A stretch of DNA of 64,000 nucleotides, taken from positions 3,348,001 to 3,412,000 of the forward strand of contig OZ271856.1 in NCBI GenBank assembly GCA_965601975.1, read 5' to 3'. Shown piece after piece: positions 47,816-57,637 of this stretch (its first letter is position 1; each line of letters begins with the position of its first letter). The position numbers and the translations under genes were made by a program. The notes beneath the pieces are model-generated. The model did no database searches, had not been told where the DNA came from, and saw only the letters and a list, made by a program, of their open reading frames with translations. This stretch comes from JANQIO01 sp965601975. Lineage in GTDB: Bacteria; Pseudomonadota; Gammaproteobacteria; Pseudomonadales; Halieaceae.

Positions 47816-50116
47816 ATGTTCAAGCCCAAGCTGATTAGCGCCGCGATCTGTGCGGCATCTCTTAGTGTGGCCGGCCAGGCCTCTGCGCAGGCGATGCTGG
47901 AAGAAGTGATCGTCACTGCCCAGAAGCGCGAGCAAAGCCTGCAGGACGTGCCCATCGCCGTGACCGCCTTCACCGGCGAGCGCCTCCAGGAAAGCGGCAT
48001 CCGCGATATGTTCGAGGTCTCCAACATCGACCCGGCGCTGATCGTCGGCAAGACACAGACCTCCACCACGTCAACCTTCAGTATCCGCGGTGTGTTTACC
48101 AGCTCCCAGAACTTTGGTCTCGAATCCTCCGTGGGCCTGTATGTCGACGGTGTCTATCGCGCCCGCCAGAGCGCCATGATCAACAACCTGGTGGACATTG
48201 GCTCCATCGAGGTATTGCGGGGGCCGCAGGGCACCCTGTTCGGACGCAACACGCCATCCGGAGCCGTCTCCATGTTCAGCCGCCAGCCTGACTTCGACGG
48301 CGAGGGCTACCTGGAAGCCAGCGGCGGCGACTACGACCTGATGTCGATTGACGGCGCCAAGTCCTTTACGCTGATCGAAGACAAGCTCGCGATTCGCGCC
48401 ACCGGTTTCTACATGGAGCGCGACGGCTTCGTCGATGTGATCGGCATCGGTGACGAAGTTCTGGAAGATCGCGACCGCTGGGGCGGCCGCCTGCAGGCCC
48501 TGTGGCTGCCCAACGACGACCTCAGCATTCACGTGATTGCAGACTACTCCGAGATCGACGAGGTCTGCTGCGGCGTCGGCAACTGGGTCAACAACCTGGA
48601 AGCCCAGCAGCTGCCGCCAGGCTCCGATCCGGTGTTTGGCACCGACAACAACGTGGTGGCCCTCGGTGGTACAGTTATCGATCAGCGGGATTTCTATGAC
48701 TACGAAGTGGCCTCGAGCTTCCTGCCCACCTCTGAAAACGAGGACAAGGGCATCTCCGTAGAGATCAACTGGAACCTGGCCAACTTCGACCTGACCAGCA
48801 TCACCGCCTACCGCGAGTTCGATTCCTTCGACCGCATCGACGGCGACTTCTACGATATCGACGCGCTGGTTCGCACCAACGATGCGGAGCAGAGCCAGTT
48901 CTCCCAGGAGCTGCGCATCAGCAACGAGGGCGAGAAGCTGACCTACGTGGCGGGCCTGTACTACTTCGAGCAGGAACTGGATTCCCTGGTGGACACCATC
49001 GTGGGTGAGGACACCGGGCCACTGGTGGGTGCGCCCGCCTTCTTCTTCCCGACTGGCGGCTTCTCCCGCAACATCGCGGAACAGGACCACTACGCCTACG
49101 CCGTGTTCGGCCAGGTTGACTACCAGCTGACCGATTCCATCGTCCTGACCGGCGGCCTGCGCTGGACCAAGGAAGACAAGGACATGGAGAACATCTTCAC
49201 CGAGGAGAATCCCGGCATCGGTTTCGCCCTGTTCCCGCCGCTGGCGCCCCGCGACGACGTCGACGAGGAACTGGACGACGACCAGCTCACCGGCACCGCG
49301 AAGATCAGCTACTTCCTCAACGACGACGTAATGTTCTACGCCTCTTACGGCACCGGCTACAAGGCGGGTGGCATCAACACCGATCGTATCGAGCCGACCC
49401 TGGACGTGGCGTTCGACGCGGAGGAATCGGAGTCTTTCGAAGTGGGCATGAAAGCGGACTTTCCGGAGCAAGCCCTGCGCGTGAACCTGGCCCTGCACGC
49501 GACCGATACGGACGACCTGCAGACCATCTCCTTCCAGGGCACCGGCTTTGCCCTGCAGAACGCGGGTACCGCGGAGACCTGGGGCGGCGAGCTGGACGTG
49601 CTGTGGCAGCCGCTAGAGAACACAACCTTTACCCTGGCCTACGCCTACAACGACGCCGAGTACGAGGATTTCGAGCGCGGCGATTGCTGGATCGGCACGC
49701 CCTTCCACACCGGCCAGCCGGATCCCGGCCAGAACCCGGACGGTTCCTGTGATCGCTCCGGCGGAGACCTGTCGGGCAACCCGGAGAACGTGGTCGTGAC
49801 ATCCGTCCGCCAGGACTTCCGTTTGTCCGGCAACCTGACCGCCTTCCTCTACGGTGAGTACATCTACTTCGATGAGCGCATGACCGATGTGAACAACGAC
49901 CCGCTCAAGCTGGCGGATGATTACGACATCATCAACCTGCGGGCGGGCCTGATCATCGAGAACTGGGACGTGGAGATCACCGCCTGGGGCCGCAACGTGG
50001 GCGACGAGGACTACACCAACACCATCGCCGACGGCGTCGCCCAGCCGGGCCGCATGGTCGCCTACTTCAACGAGCCCACCACCTGGGGTGTCAACCTGCG
50101 GAAGAACTTCCGCTAG
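47816..50116 (+). CDS. TonB-dependent outer-membrane receptor
   Basis: The 766-aa protein has a signal peptide ending ASAQA, a TonB box EEVIVTAQ (29-36), a plug domain with VPIAVTAFTGERL, SIRGVF and IEVLRGPQGTLFGRNTPSGAV, and a beta-barrel ending in a terminal aromatic residue pattern NLRKNFR. It belongs to the broad FecA/FyuA-like group that imports siderophores, vitamins, glycans or other large substrates; the substrate cannot be read. A terminator follows. The neighbouring sugar-dehydrogenase lipoprotein is convergent. Confidence 0.93.
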   Translation: MFKPKLISAAICAASLSVAGQASAQAMLEEVIVTAQKREQSLQDVPIAVTAFTGERLQESGIRDMFEVSNIDPALIVGKTQTSTTSTFSIRGVFTSSQNFGLESSVGLYVDGVYRARQSAMINNLVDIGSIEVLRGPQGTLFGRNTPSGAVSMFSRQPDFDGEGYLEASGGDYDLMSIDGAKSFTLIEDKLAIRATGFYMERDGFVDVIGIGDEVLEDRDRWGGRLQALWLPNDDLSIHVIADYSEIDEVCCGVGNWVNNLEAQQLPPGSDPVFGTDNNVVALGGTVIDQRDFYDYEVASSFLPTSENEDKGISVEINWNLANFDLTSITAYREFDSFDRIDGDFYDIDALVRTNDAEQSQFSQELRISNEGEKLTYVAGLYYFEQELDSLVDTIVGEDTGPLVGAPAFFFPTGGFSRNIAEQDHYAYAVFGQVDYQLTDSIVLTGGLRWTKEDKDMENIFTEENPGIGFALFPPLAPRDDVDEELDDDQLTGTAKISYFLNDDVMFYASYGTGYKAGGINTDRIEPTLDVAFDAEESESFEVGMKADFPEQALRVNLALHATDTDDLQTISFQGTGFALQNAGTAETWGGELDVLWQPLENTTFTLAYAYNDAEYEDFERGDCWIGTPFHTGQPDPGQNPDGSCDRSGGDLSGNPENVVVTSVRQDFRLSGNLTAFLYGEYIYFDERMTDVNNDPLKLADDYDIINLRAGLIIENWDVEITAWGRNVGDEDYTNTIADGVAQPGRMVAYFNEPTTWGVNLRKNFR

Positions 50117-50140
50117 CGACCTCGCTAGTCCGACTCATAC

Positions 50141-50166
50141 AAGGCCACCTCGCGTGGCCTTTTTCT
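50141..50166 (+). terminator. Rho-independent terminator of the TonB receptor gene
   Basis: AAGGCCAC and GTGGCCTT form an eight-base stem with loop CTCGC, and the stem runs into TTT. It starts 25 bases after the stop codon. Confidence 0.85.
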
Positions 50167-50169
50167 TGC

Positions 50170-51375
50170 CTAGCGATTGACCAGCCGGTACAGGCCACCG
50201 CCGATGCCCAGCACGTAGAGCTCGCCGCTGCTGCTCTCGGCGAAAGAGGCAATGTTGATATCGGTGTCGAGCAGTTCATCGAGCTCAAAGCCGCCGCCCT
50301 CGCTGACCAGTCGCCAGATGCGGCCGTTGACGAAGTCGCCAAACACGTAGTCACCCACCAGGGCCTCGATGTCGCCGCCACGGTATACGTAGCCGCCGGT
50401 GATCGACTGGCCCTGGTCCCGGGGATACTCGGCCACCGGGTCGATAAAGCCCGCGGTAACGCAGTCGTCCGGGAACAGGTTGGGATTGCAGTGAGCGCCC
50501 TCCCGCACGGGCCAGCCGTAGTTGCCCCCCAGCACGAGCAGGTCGATCTCCTCCCAGTCGACCTGCCCCACGTCGCCCACCCACAGCTCGCCGGTCACCC
50601 GATCGAAGCTGAAGCGCCAGGGGTTACGCAGGCCCCAGGCATAGATCTCCGGACAGAATGCGGCACCGAAGCCCTGAAGGCAGGGGCTGTTGCTGGCTGA
50701 AGGATTATCCGCGGGGATCCCGTACGGGTCGCCGCCGTCGACATCAATGCGAACAATGGTGCCCAGCAGGTTGGTGGCGTCCTGGGCGCGGCCCAGCGGA
50801 TCGTTACCGCTGCCGCCGTCACCGAGGCCGAAGTAGAAGAATCCATCGGGACCAAAGGCGACATGGCCGCCGTTGTGGTTGGAGAAGTCCTGCAGCACGG
50901 TGAGCAGGATGCGCTCGGTGTCCGCTGAAAGGGTCAGGCCGCCGTCGAGGCTCAGGAATTCCGACACCCGGGATTCCAGCGGGGACAGCGGTGCCGTGTA
51001 GGAGAGGTAAGCGCGGCCATTGGCCGCAAAATCCGGATGAAACGTCATGCCCAGCAGGCCGCCTTCACCCCGGGTCGAGACCTGGTTGGAAATATCCACC
51101 ACCAGCTCCGCCGATGTAGTTGCGTCGTCGTCTACAAAGCGCCACACCCGGCCCTCGCGCTCCACCAGGAACCACACGGTGTCGTCGCCGGGCGGCTGCA
51201 GCATGAACATGGGGGCTTCAAAGCCCAGGTTGGGAAAGGCCGGCTCCAGTGACACCGACAGAGGCGCGGGCGGCGGTGCCGGCGTGGGCGGGGTAGTCAC
51301 AGCCCCACCACCGCCGCCTCCACCGCCACAGGCGGCCAGGAATAACACTGAGATCAAGGCGAACAGACGCATCAT
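50170..51375 (-). CDS. Lipoprotein of the glucose/sorbosone (PQQ-dependent) dehydrogenase family
   Basis: The start ATG at 51375, with GGAGG six bases before it, gives a lipoprotein signal ending LAAC (C17), followed by a run of eight glycines. The 401-aa protein has the six-bladed beta-propeller pattern of soluble PQQ sugar dehydrogenases: GLLGMTFHPDFAANGR, HNGGHVAFGPDGFFYFGLGDGG, GTIVRIDVDGG, YAWGLRNPWRFSFD and GDVGQVDWEEI. The likely role is oxidation of a sugar or similar compound at the envelope, if PQQ is bound. Confidence 0.88.
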   Translation of the reverse strand: MMRLFALISVLFLAACGGGGGGGGAVTTPPTPAPPPAPLSVSLEPAFPNLGFEAPMFMLQPPGDDTVWFLVEREGRVWRFVDDDATTSAELVVDISNQVSTRGEGGLLGMTFHPDFAANGRAYLSYTAPLSPLESRVSEFLSLDGGLTLSADTERILLTVLQDFSNHNGGHVAFGPDGFFYFGLGDGGSGNDPLGRAQDATNLLGTIVRIDVDGGDPYGIPADNPSASNSPCLQGFGAAFCPEIYAWGLRNPWRFSFDRVTGELWVGDVGQVDWEEIDLLVLGGNYGWPVREGAHCNPNLFPDDCVTAGFIDPVAEYPRDQGQSITGGYVYRGGDIEALVGDYVFGDFVNGRIWRLVSEGGGFELDELLDTDINIASFAESSSGELYVLGIGGGLYRLVNR

Positions 51376-51534
51376 CTTGCCCTCCAGGCAACCACGAACC
51401 GAGTCTACGGACTTCAGTGCACGCCCCAAAAGCACGCGTGTCGCAAAACCTGCGTCCGGCAGGCCTCTACGTGGACGTCGTCCCCGCGGAAGTGCGACCA
51501 TTGCCACATTATTGGAGATGCACATCATGGACGT

Positions 51535-53382
51535 ATGATGTTTGACACCGCCACACCGCGCCTGCTGCACGGTAGCTTGAGAATATTTATCCTTGTACTC
51601 GTCGCGGTCTGTCTCGCCGGCTGCAAGATCGAGGTCATCATCCCGCCGGAGGGCGGCTGGGTCACCTACGAACTCTACGAAGGGGATGCCCTGATCGAAA
51701 GTGACCGGTGCGATGAAAGCTGCATCTTCGACCTGGCCTACCCGACACAGCACATTCGCTTCTACCCGCGTCCCTTTGGCGGATTCAGCCAGGAGACGCC
51801 GGATACCGTCTGGGCGTTCGACGGCTGGAAGCGCGCCAAGTTTTTCCTCTGCGAGGCGGAGGCCGGCGCTTTCGATTATTGCGGCCTGGATATTCGCGCC
51901 TTCAGCGGCTTCGACCGACTCGCAGAATTTCTCGATTCAGACATCACGGTAAAAGTTGAACCCGTCTTTGTGCGTGTACCCTACGATGAGGGCACGGTCG
52001 ATGACGCCGCAGCTATCGAAATCGGCGGGGAATATGTCGACCAGATGCAGGGGGCTTTCGACAGGGCTTACTACCGATTCACGCTACCCTACCGCGGCAC
52101 ACTCTCGCTCTACGCCGAGAGTTTGCCTGCCCAGGGTGGCCCCGTGGAATCAATCAATCTATTGCGGGCCGGAAATCAGGAGCCAATTGCCGCTGAGGAC
52201 AACCGCTGCCGCTTTTTTGGTCCGGATGGTGTTGAGACAGCAAACGGCGCAACCAGGATCTGCGGCGTTTGGCTGGACCGCCGCCTGGCTGCCGGGGAAT
52301 ACCTCATCGACGTGGGAAGCACCTGGGAGCCATACGGGGAGTACTATCGCCTCAACACTTTCTTTGAAGGGGTGCCCGATGACTATGAACTCAGCACCCT
52401 GAATCCCTCCGTGGCTACGCCCATAAACGCTCTTTTGCTGGCTTCGACGAAGGCGATCTCCCAGACAGCGCTCACAGCGGCGAACAATGATATCGACGAG
52501 CGCATACGGTTTGACGTGAGCCTGGGTGACAAGGATCGCTATACCCTCGAGACGGCGTGGTTCGAGGCCGGTAACGACTCACTTTCCCTGCAACTCGACA
52601 AACGCGCGGAGCCCGTCTCCCTGGATTTTGGCGATGGCGCGACCATCCACGTACTCGCCTACGGAGAGGGATCTGCGCTGGTGGAGCTGGGCACCCATGC
52701 ATTTGAACTCGCCATACCACGGTCTGACCAGTTGCTGGCGCTGGGTCTGTGGGAAGACGCCACCAATGTGACACTGACTCTGGAACAGGGTTACCTGACC
52801 ACCAACGCGGAAGCGGCCGTGCGCATTACGCGCTATGGATCAGTGATGACAGCCATGTTGGCCTGCGCCGTCGCCAACTCCCCTGAACCCGGAGGACCGT
52901 TCATCGATTTCGATACCGGGGCAAGAATTGCGCAATCCGCCGAGAAGGCCTGCAACTCACCCGTATTGGCGCGCCTGGCCAGCCGCCTGCCTGCAGCCGA
53001 CCTGGATTACAGGCGGGTAGCGGATATTTCGCAGGACATCTGTGCCACCCGCGACGAAACACCGGGGCAGTGCCTGGAGTCCGCCCTGCTGGCATGGGAA
53101 GGCGAATCCGCCGACGCGCAGCGCGTAAAAATCGTCTTCCCTACCCGGAACGAACGGGTCCAGTCACCGGGCGATATCCTGCAACTGTTTGTCGCGGTTC
53201 GCGAAGATGAATCGGTACTGCAGCGTCTCCGCTGGTACGGCAACGGCGTGCAGGCGCCGGTTGTAAACGAGCGGGAGTTGCTCTGGGAAGTCAGCAGCCA
53301 GATGCCGGTCACCATCCGCGCCGAGGCAGAATATGGGGACGGGAGTTTCGCGTCAGATTCGATTGTGATCGAGGCGCCCTGA
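51535..53382 (+). CDS. Large lipoprotein, unknown
   Basis: The 615-aa protein has a lipoprotein signal with lipobox CLAGC (C30). Several beta-rich modules follow; the part near 160-290 (QGAFDRAYYRFTLPYRGTLSLYAES to GEYLIDVGSTWEPYGEYYRL) resembles bacterial pre-peptidase-type domains. Cysteines are frequent and probably paired. I recognise no enzyme motif. ATG 51535 or 51538 is the start, without a good ribosome site. Base composition is slightly less GC-rich than the neighbours. Confidence 0.7.
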   Translation: MMFDTATPRLLHGSLRIFILVLVAVCLAGCKIEVIIPPEGGWVTYELYEGDALIESDRCDESCIFDLAYPTQHIRFYPRPFGGFSQETPDTVWAFDGWKRAKFFLCEAEAGAFDYCGLDIRAFSGFDRLAEFLDSDITVKVEPVFVRVPYDEGTVDDAAAIEIGGEYVDQMQGAFDRAYYRFTLPYRGTLSLYAESLPAQGGPVESINLLRAGNQEPIAAEDNRCRFFGPDGVETANGATRICGVWLDRRLAAGEYLIDVGSTWEPYGEYYRLNTFFEGVPDDYELSTLNPSVATPINALLLASTKAISQTALTAANNDIDERIRFDVSLGDKDRYTLETAWFEAGNDSLSLQLDKRAEPVSLDFGDGATIHVLAYGEGSALVELGTHAFELAIPRSDQLLALGLWEDATNVTLTLEQGYLTTNAEAAVRITRYGSVMTAMLACAVANSPEPGGPFIDFDTGARIAQSAEKACNSPVLARLASRLPAADLDYRRVADISQDICATRDETPGQCLESALLAWEGESADAQRVKIVFPTRNERVQSPGDILQLFVAVREDESVLQRLRWYGNGVQAPVVNERELLWEVSSQMPVTIRAEAEYGDGSFASDSIVIEAP

Positions 53383-53395
53383 CTCCGGGTGAGTG

Positions 53396-55213
53396 TCAGA
53401 TGGCTTCCGCCGACCGGTCGTCGAGGCAGGCGCGAATCAGGCGGCCCAGGTCATCGAGGCTATAGGGTTTGCGCACCAGCAGGGCACCGCGGGCATCGAC
53501 CCCCGTTTCCAGTACCGCGTCGTCCGTGTAGCCCGAGATATAGATCACCTCGGCGCCTTCCTGCTGGGGCAGGATCGCTGCCACCGCTTCCGGGCCGTTC
53601 ATTTTCGGCATGATCACGTCAGAAATGATCACACGGATTTGGCCGGGATTGGCGGCGCTCAAGGCCACGGCGGCCTCGCCGTCGACCGCGGATAAAACCC
53701 TGTAGCCGAGGTTCTCCAGCGCCACCTGGGTGAGTTCGAGAATCTGCATTTCGTCTTCGATCAGCAGTATGGTCTCATCGCCGCCGGGCACCGCGGACAC
53801 CCGCTTGGCGTCGGGAACCGGCGCAGGCGCATCGCCGCGGGGCAGGTAGATGTCGAAGCGCGTACCGCTGCCCTCCTCGGATGAAACATCTATCAAACCG
53901 CCATAGCCGTCGACGATGCCATGCACCATGGAAAGACCAAGCCCCGTACCGTGCCCAACTCCCTTGGTAGTAAAGAAGGGCTCGAAAAGGCGTTGAAGGG
54001 TCTCCTCGTTCATCCCGGAACCCGTATCTGACACGCTCAACCTGCAGTAGTCGCCGGCCCGGAATCCATTGTCTCCCAAAGAGAGGTGGGGCTCAGTGCT
54101 GATGGTGATGGTGCCGCGGCCGCCAATCGCGTCCTTGGCGTTGACGATAAGGTTGGTCAGGATCTGCTGGAGTTCCGTGGTATCGGCATTGACCACCAGG
54201 GGCTCCTGGGCCAGTGACACGGACAGGTCGATGGTTTCACCCACCAGGGGCTTCAACATGGCGATGGCATTCGGCACAAACTCGTTCAGGTTGACCGCCC
54301 GCTTTTCGCTGGGGTGCTTGCTGGAGAACGTCAGCAGGCGCCGCGTGAGATCGGCGGCGCTGGTGCCGGCGGAGAGGATATCGCCAATTGCCGCACGCGC
54401 ATCCTCCGGCAGGTCGGGCCGGTTGATCAGCACCTGGGAGTGGCCGTTAACCACCGTCAGCAGGTTGTTGAAATCGTGGGCGACGCCTCCCACCAGCCTG
54501 CCGATGGCGTGCAGCTTCTCATTGTCACGGGCGCGCTTCTCACTGGACTCCAGTGCAATCTCGGTACTCACCTGCTGGGCAAGAGATGCGGCGAGCTGCC
54601 GCCTGGACACCAGGATCAGCAGCAGGATGACGATCAGCACCAGCACCGAGCTGGTGATGGTAACAAGCGTCGCCTGCGCGCGATTGTCGTCCTGTTGCGA
54701 GATCAATGCGTCTGCACGAATCTGGTGAAGCTTCTGGAACTGCGCCACTGACAGACCGAAGGATTCAAACTGGCGCTGCAGCTCTTCGTGCACGACATCC
54801 GGTGGAAGCGCTTGCAGGCGCTGCAGTTTGCCATCCAGCGCGGTCAACAGCGCGCCGAGTGTCGGCTCCCCGTACTGTGCCTGTAGTACGTTCAGACTGG
54901 ACACACGCGACTGGATCGTAGCGACCATGCTGTTCAGGGTGACCGTATCACTGGGAGCGCTGTAGGAATGGGGGTGGGAATGTGCATCGTCAGTGTGCAG
55001 GAGAACGTCCACACGCTGCAGCTCCTCCTGGATTTCGTTGCTGAGCTGCATGGAGCGCAGGTGGTAATTCCCAACGGCGAGCCGCTCTCTTTCCTCGAGG
55101 GCGTCCAGGATAATCGACGACAGTGCAATCACCGCGGTGCCCATAATGGCAAGGATCGCCAGCCACCAGAGCGTGCGCTCCACCCGCTGGTGATACTGTT
55201 CTACCGGTCTCAC
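53396..55213 (-). CDS. Hybrid sensor histidine kinase with C-terminal receiver
   Basis: The 605-aa protein has a membrane segment at about 14-36, a periplasmic helical sensor (37-183), a second segment (184-203), a dimerisation domain with H246 in VAHDFNN, an ATPase domain (NLIVNAKDA, DTGSGM, GTGLGLS) and a receiver with D532 in ISDVIMPKMNG. The sensor carries the segment HTDDAHSHPHS (73-83), rich in His and Asp. The GTG start overlaps the PhnD-like gene stop (GTGA). No separate output protein lies nearby, so the target is unknown. Confidence 0.93.
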   Translation of the reverse strand: MRPVEQYHQRVERTLWWLAILAIMGTAVIALSSIILDALEERERLAVGNYHLRSMQLSNEIQEELQRVDVLLHTDDAHSHPHSYSAPSDTVTLNSMVATIQSRVSSLNVLQAQYGEPTLGALLTALDGKLQRLQALPPDVVHEELQRQFESFGLSVAQFQKLHQIRADALISQQDDNRAQATLVTITSSVLVLIVILLLILVSRRQLAASLAQQVSTEIALESSEKRARDNEKLHAIGRLVGGVAHDFNNLLTVVNGHSQVLINRPDLPEDARAAIGDILSAGTSAADLTRRLLTFSSKHPSEKRAVNLNEFVPNAIAMLKPLVGETIDLSVSLAQEPLVVNADTTELQQILTNLIVNAKDAIGGRGTITISTEPHLSLGDNGFRAGDYCRLSVSDTGSGMNEETLQRLFEPFFTTKGVGHGTGLGLSMVHGIVDGYGGLIDVSSEEGSGTRFDIYLPRGDAPAPVPDAKRVSAVPGGDETILLIEDEMQILELTQVALENLGYRVLSAVDGEAAVALSAANPGQIRVIISDVIMPKMNGPEAVAAILPQQEGAEVIYISGYTDDAVLETGVDARGALLVRKPYSLDDLGRLIRACLDDRSAEAI

Positions 55214-56088
55214 GGTGAATCCCCCATCAGGCCGAGCTTCATGGCTGCTTCAGCCGTGGGAATAAAGTCCTCATGCGCCGCGGGAATGAAGCCACCGGCC
55301 CCCTGCAGGTCGAGTATTGCGCGGTGCGCGGGCTCGACACTGTCCAGGGACAGGAAAGCCTGCATCAACCGGTTCCTGACCTGCGGGTCAACCGTCGACT
55401 GCACAGCCCAGACATAGTTGGCATAGGGCGGGGTGATTTCCAGTACCCGGATTTGGCCCGGCGGCAGGCGCCCGTCAGCGAGCATGCTGCGAACGAGCTC
55501 ACTGTTGACGGCACCAATATCCGCACGCCCATCCAGAACCCGCCGTACCGTCTCGTCGTGCCCGGATGAATAGTGGATATGACGGAAGAATTCTGCCGCC
55601 TCGATACCGCGCTGCTCGAGATAGTAGCGCGGCATCAGGTGGCCCGAAGTCGACAGCAGCGGGCCGAAGGCCATGTCCTTGCCGCGAAAGTCCTCGATGG
55701 TTTCGCCTGACGCCTCCGCATCAACAATGAAGTGGCTGATGAAACGATTGTCGACATCCCGCATGACCAGGGGCTCTGCCCCGCTCGTGTAGGCCGCGCG
55801 AACATAGGTCAGGCCGCCAAACCAGGCGACATCTGTGTCACCCCGACCAAAAATCAGGCTTAGCTCGTCATAGCTGTCGGCAACGCAGAGCTCGAGGGCG
55901 TAGCCGGTTTCGCGCTGCAGGTAGTTGACCAGCGGCCGGTGCCGGCGTTCCAGGGCCGCACCGTCCTGGTCCGGAAGCACGCAGACACGCAGCGCGACGG
56001 CACTGTCCCCGCGCTGTGTCGATTCTTCGCAGCCGCCCAGCAGCACCAGCACAAGTGCGGCCAGGAAACAGCGTAAACTCTCCCGCAT
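55210..56088 (-). CDS. PhnD-like substrate-binding lipoprotein
   Basis: The ATG at 56088, with AGGG six bases before it, gives a 292-aa lipoprotein with lipobox LLGGC (C20). The mature part is a type II periplasmic binding fold of the PhnD/SsuA/transferrin type: LRVCVLPDQDG, DVAWFGGLTYVRA, GKDMAFGPLLSTSGHLMPR and DGRADIGAVNSE. No ABC permease or ATPase is adjacent. It is translationally coupled to a hybrid histidine kinase, so it probably presents a ligand to the kinase rather than to a transporter. The ligand is unknown. Confidence 0.88.
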   Translation of the reverse strand: MRESLRCFLAALVLVLLGGCEESTQRGDSAVALRVCVLPDQDGAALERRHRPLVNYLQRETGYALELCVADSYDELSLIFGRGDTDVAWFGGLTYVRAAYTSGAEPLVMRDVDNRFISHFIVDAEASGETIEDFRGKDMAFGPLLSTSGHLMPRYYLEQRGIEAAEFFRHIHYSSGHDETVRRVLDGRADIGAVNSELVRSMLADGRLPPGQIRVLEITPPYANYVWAVQSTVDPQVRNRLMQAFLSLDSVEPAHRAILDLQGAGGFIPAAHEDFIPTAEAAMKLGLMGDSP

Positions 56089-56334
56089 AGTCACCCTGTC
56101 GGACATGAACTGATGGTTCCGGAGGCATCGCCCCGGTCCCTGGGTATGTGAATCCTGAATCACATTATTGTCCGGAGAACGCACGTCGAGTGCAATCCAC
56201 TGACTTTGCCGTTACCTACCCCACCGGGGATCACATGGGAGGACAACGAGACACCCCATCGGGACTTTGGCAAAATGCTGGCTGAATCAGAATAAGACCA
56301 GCGCCCCCCGGGGGCGCGACAGAGACCATTATCG

Positions 56335-57636
56335 ATGATCAGCATGATCGGCCTGGTCGGCGGCCTGCTGCTGTTGACCACCCTGGCCCTGCGGGGCTGG
56401 AACCTGTTTATCGCCGCGCCTGGCTGCGCCCTCATCGTGGGCCTGACCGGCGGCGTGCCCATCTTCCCGGAGGGCGACGGTCCGGCCTTCGTTACCACCT
56501 ACATGGACGGCTTCGCCAGCTTCGTGGCCGCCTGGTTCCTGATGTTCCTGCTGGGCAGCCTGTTCGGCAAGTTCATGGAGGACACGGGCTCCGCCGACAG
56601 CCTGGCGCGCTGGATCGTCGACAGGCTGGGCATGAAGCACGCAGTGGCCGCTGTGGTCATCGCCTGCGCGATTCTCACCTACGGCGGCGTCAGCGTGTTC
56701 ATCGTCGCGTTCTCGGTGTACCCCATGGCCCTGAGCCTGTTCAAGGACGCCAACCTGCCGCGCCGTTTCATCCCCGGCGCGCTGGCCTTCGGGTCGGTGA
56801 CCTTTACCATGACCAGCGCCGGTTCCCCGGAAATCCAGAACTGGATTCCCATCAAATATCTCGGCACCACCCCCTACGCGGCCTGGGAAGTGAGCCTGAT
56901 CGTGGCGGTGTTCATGGCCAGCGCCGGCTTCTGGTGGCTGAAGCGGATGATCGCCAAGGCGGTCGCCAACGGCGAACACTTCGAACACCGCCCGGGCGAT
57001 CCGGATATTCCCGAGCGCGACTACCCGCATCCAGTCACCGGCCTGGTGCCGCTGCTGGTGGTGTTGCTGGTGTCATTCTTCTTCCACGAGGCCTACGCCC
57101 AGTACGCCCTGATCCTGGCCCTGGGGGGCGGATGTGCGGCCATCATGGCAATCAACTGGGTTCACTTTCACAACCTGGACCGCGCCATCGGCGAGGGGGC
57201 CACCGGCGCCCTGATTGCCATCGGCAACACCTCCGCGGTAGTGGGGTTCGGCACCGTGGCCAAGGCCAGCCCGGCCTTTGCCGTGGCAGTCAGTGCGATG
57301 ACGGGAATTCCCGGCAGTGAGCTGATCGGCGCGGCCATTGCCGTCACCGTGATCGCGGGCCTCACCGGCTCCGCCTCAGGCGGCCTGTCCATCGCCCTGC
57401 CGGTGCTGGCGCCCTACTACCAGGAAACCGACGTCAACATGGACCAGCTGCACCGGATCAGTTCTATCGCCTCGGGTGCGCTGGATTCACTGCCCCACAA
57501 CGGCTACGTGGTGACCACGATCCGGGCCATCTGCCGGGAAACCCACAAGAGCGCTTACTGGCCGGTAGCGGCCCTGACGGTGGTCATACCCATGATCGGC
57601 CTGGTCATGGCGGTGGCCCTGATGCACTGGATCTAG
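56335..57636 (+). CDS. GntP-family permease
   Basis: The 433-aa inner-membrane protein has about 11 to 12 membrane segments. The family marks are near the ends: GKFMEDTGSADSLARWIVD, GLTGSASGGLSIALPVL and ASGALDSLPHNGYVVTTI. GntP-type permeases carry gluconate or other hydroxy acids in symport with protons; the substrate here is unknown. It is divergent from the PhnD-kinase pair and could be its target. It converges on the glpD-like gene with one base between stops. Confidence 0.88.
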   Translation: MISMIGLVGGLLLLTTLALRGWNLFIAAPGCALIVGLTGGVPIFPEGDGPAFVTTYMDGFASFVAAWFLMFLLGSLFGKFMEDTGSADSLARWIVDRLGMKHAVAAVVIACAILTYGGVSVFIVAFSVYPMALSLFKDANLPRRFIPGALAFGSVTFTMTSAGSPEIQNWIPIKYLGTTPYAAWEVSLIVAVFMASAGFWWLKRMIAKAVANGEHFEHRPGDPDIPERDYPHPVTGLVPLLVVLLVSFFFHEAYAQYALILALGGGCAAIMAINWVHFHNLDRAIGEGATGALIAIGNTSAVVGFGTVAKASPAFAVAVSAMTGIPGSELIGAAIAVTVIAGLTGSASGGLSIALPVLAPYYQETDVNMDQLHRISSIASGALDSLPHNGYVVTTIRAICRETHKSAYWPVAALTVVIPMIGLVMAVALMHWI

Positions 57637-57637
57637 G

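Noticed and set aside
51301..51330. GGN/CCN triplet run as a stand-alone microsatellite
   Set aside because: It encodes the glycine run right after the lipidated cysteine of the dehydrogenase-like lipoprotein, a common linker.
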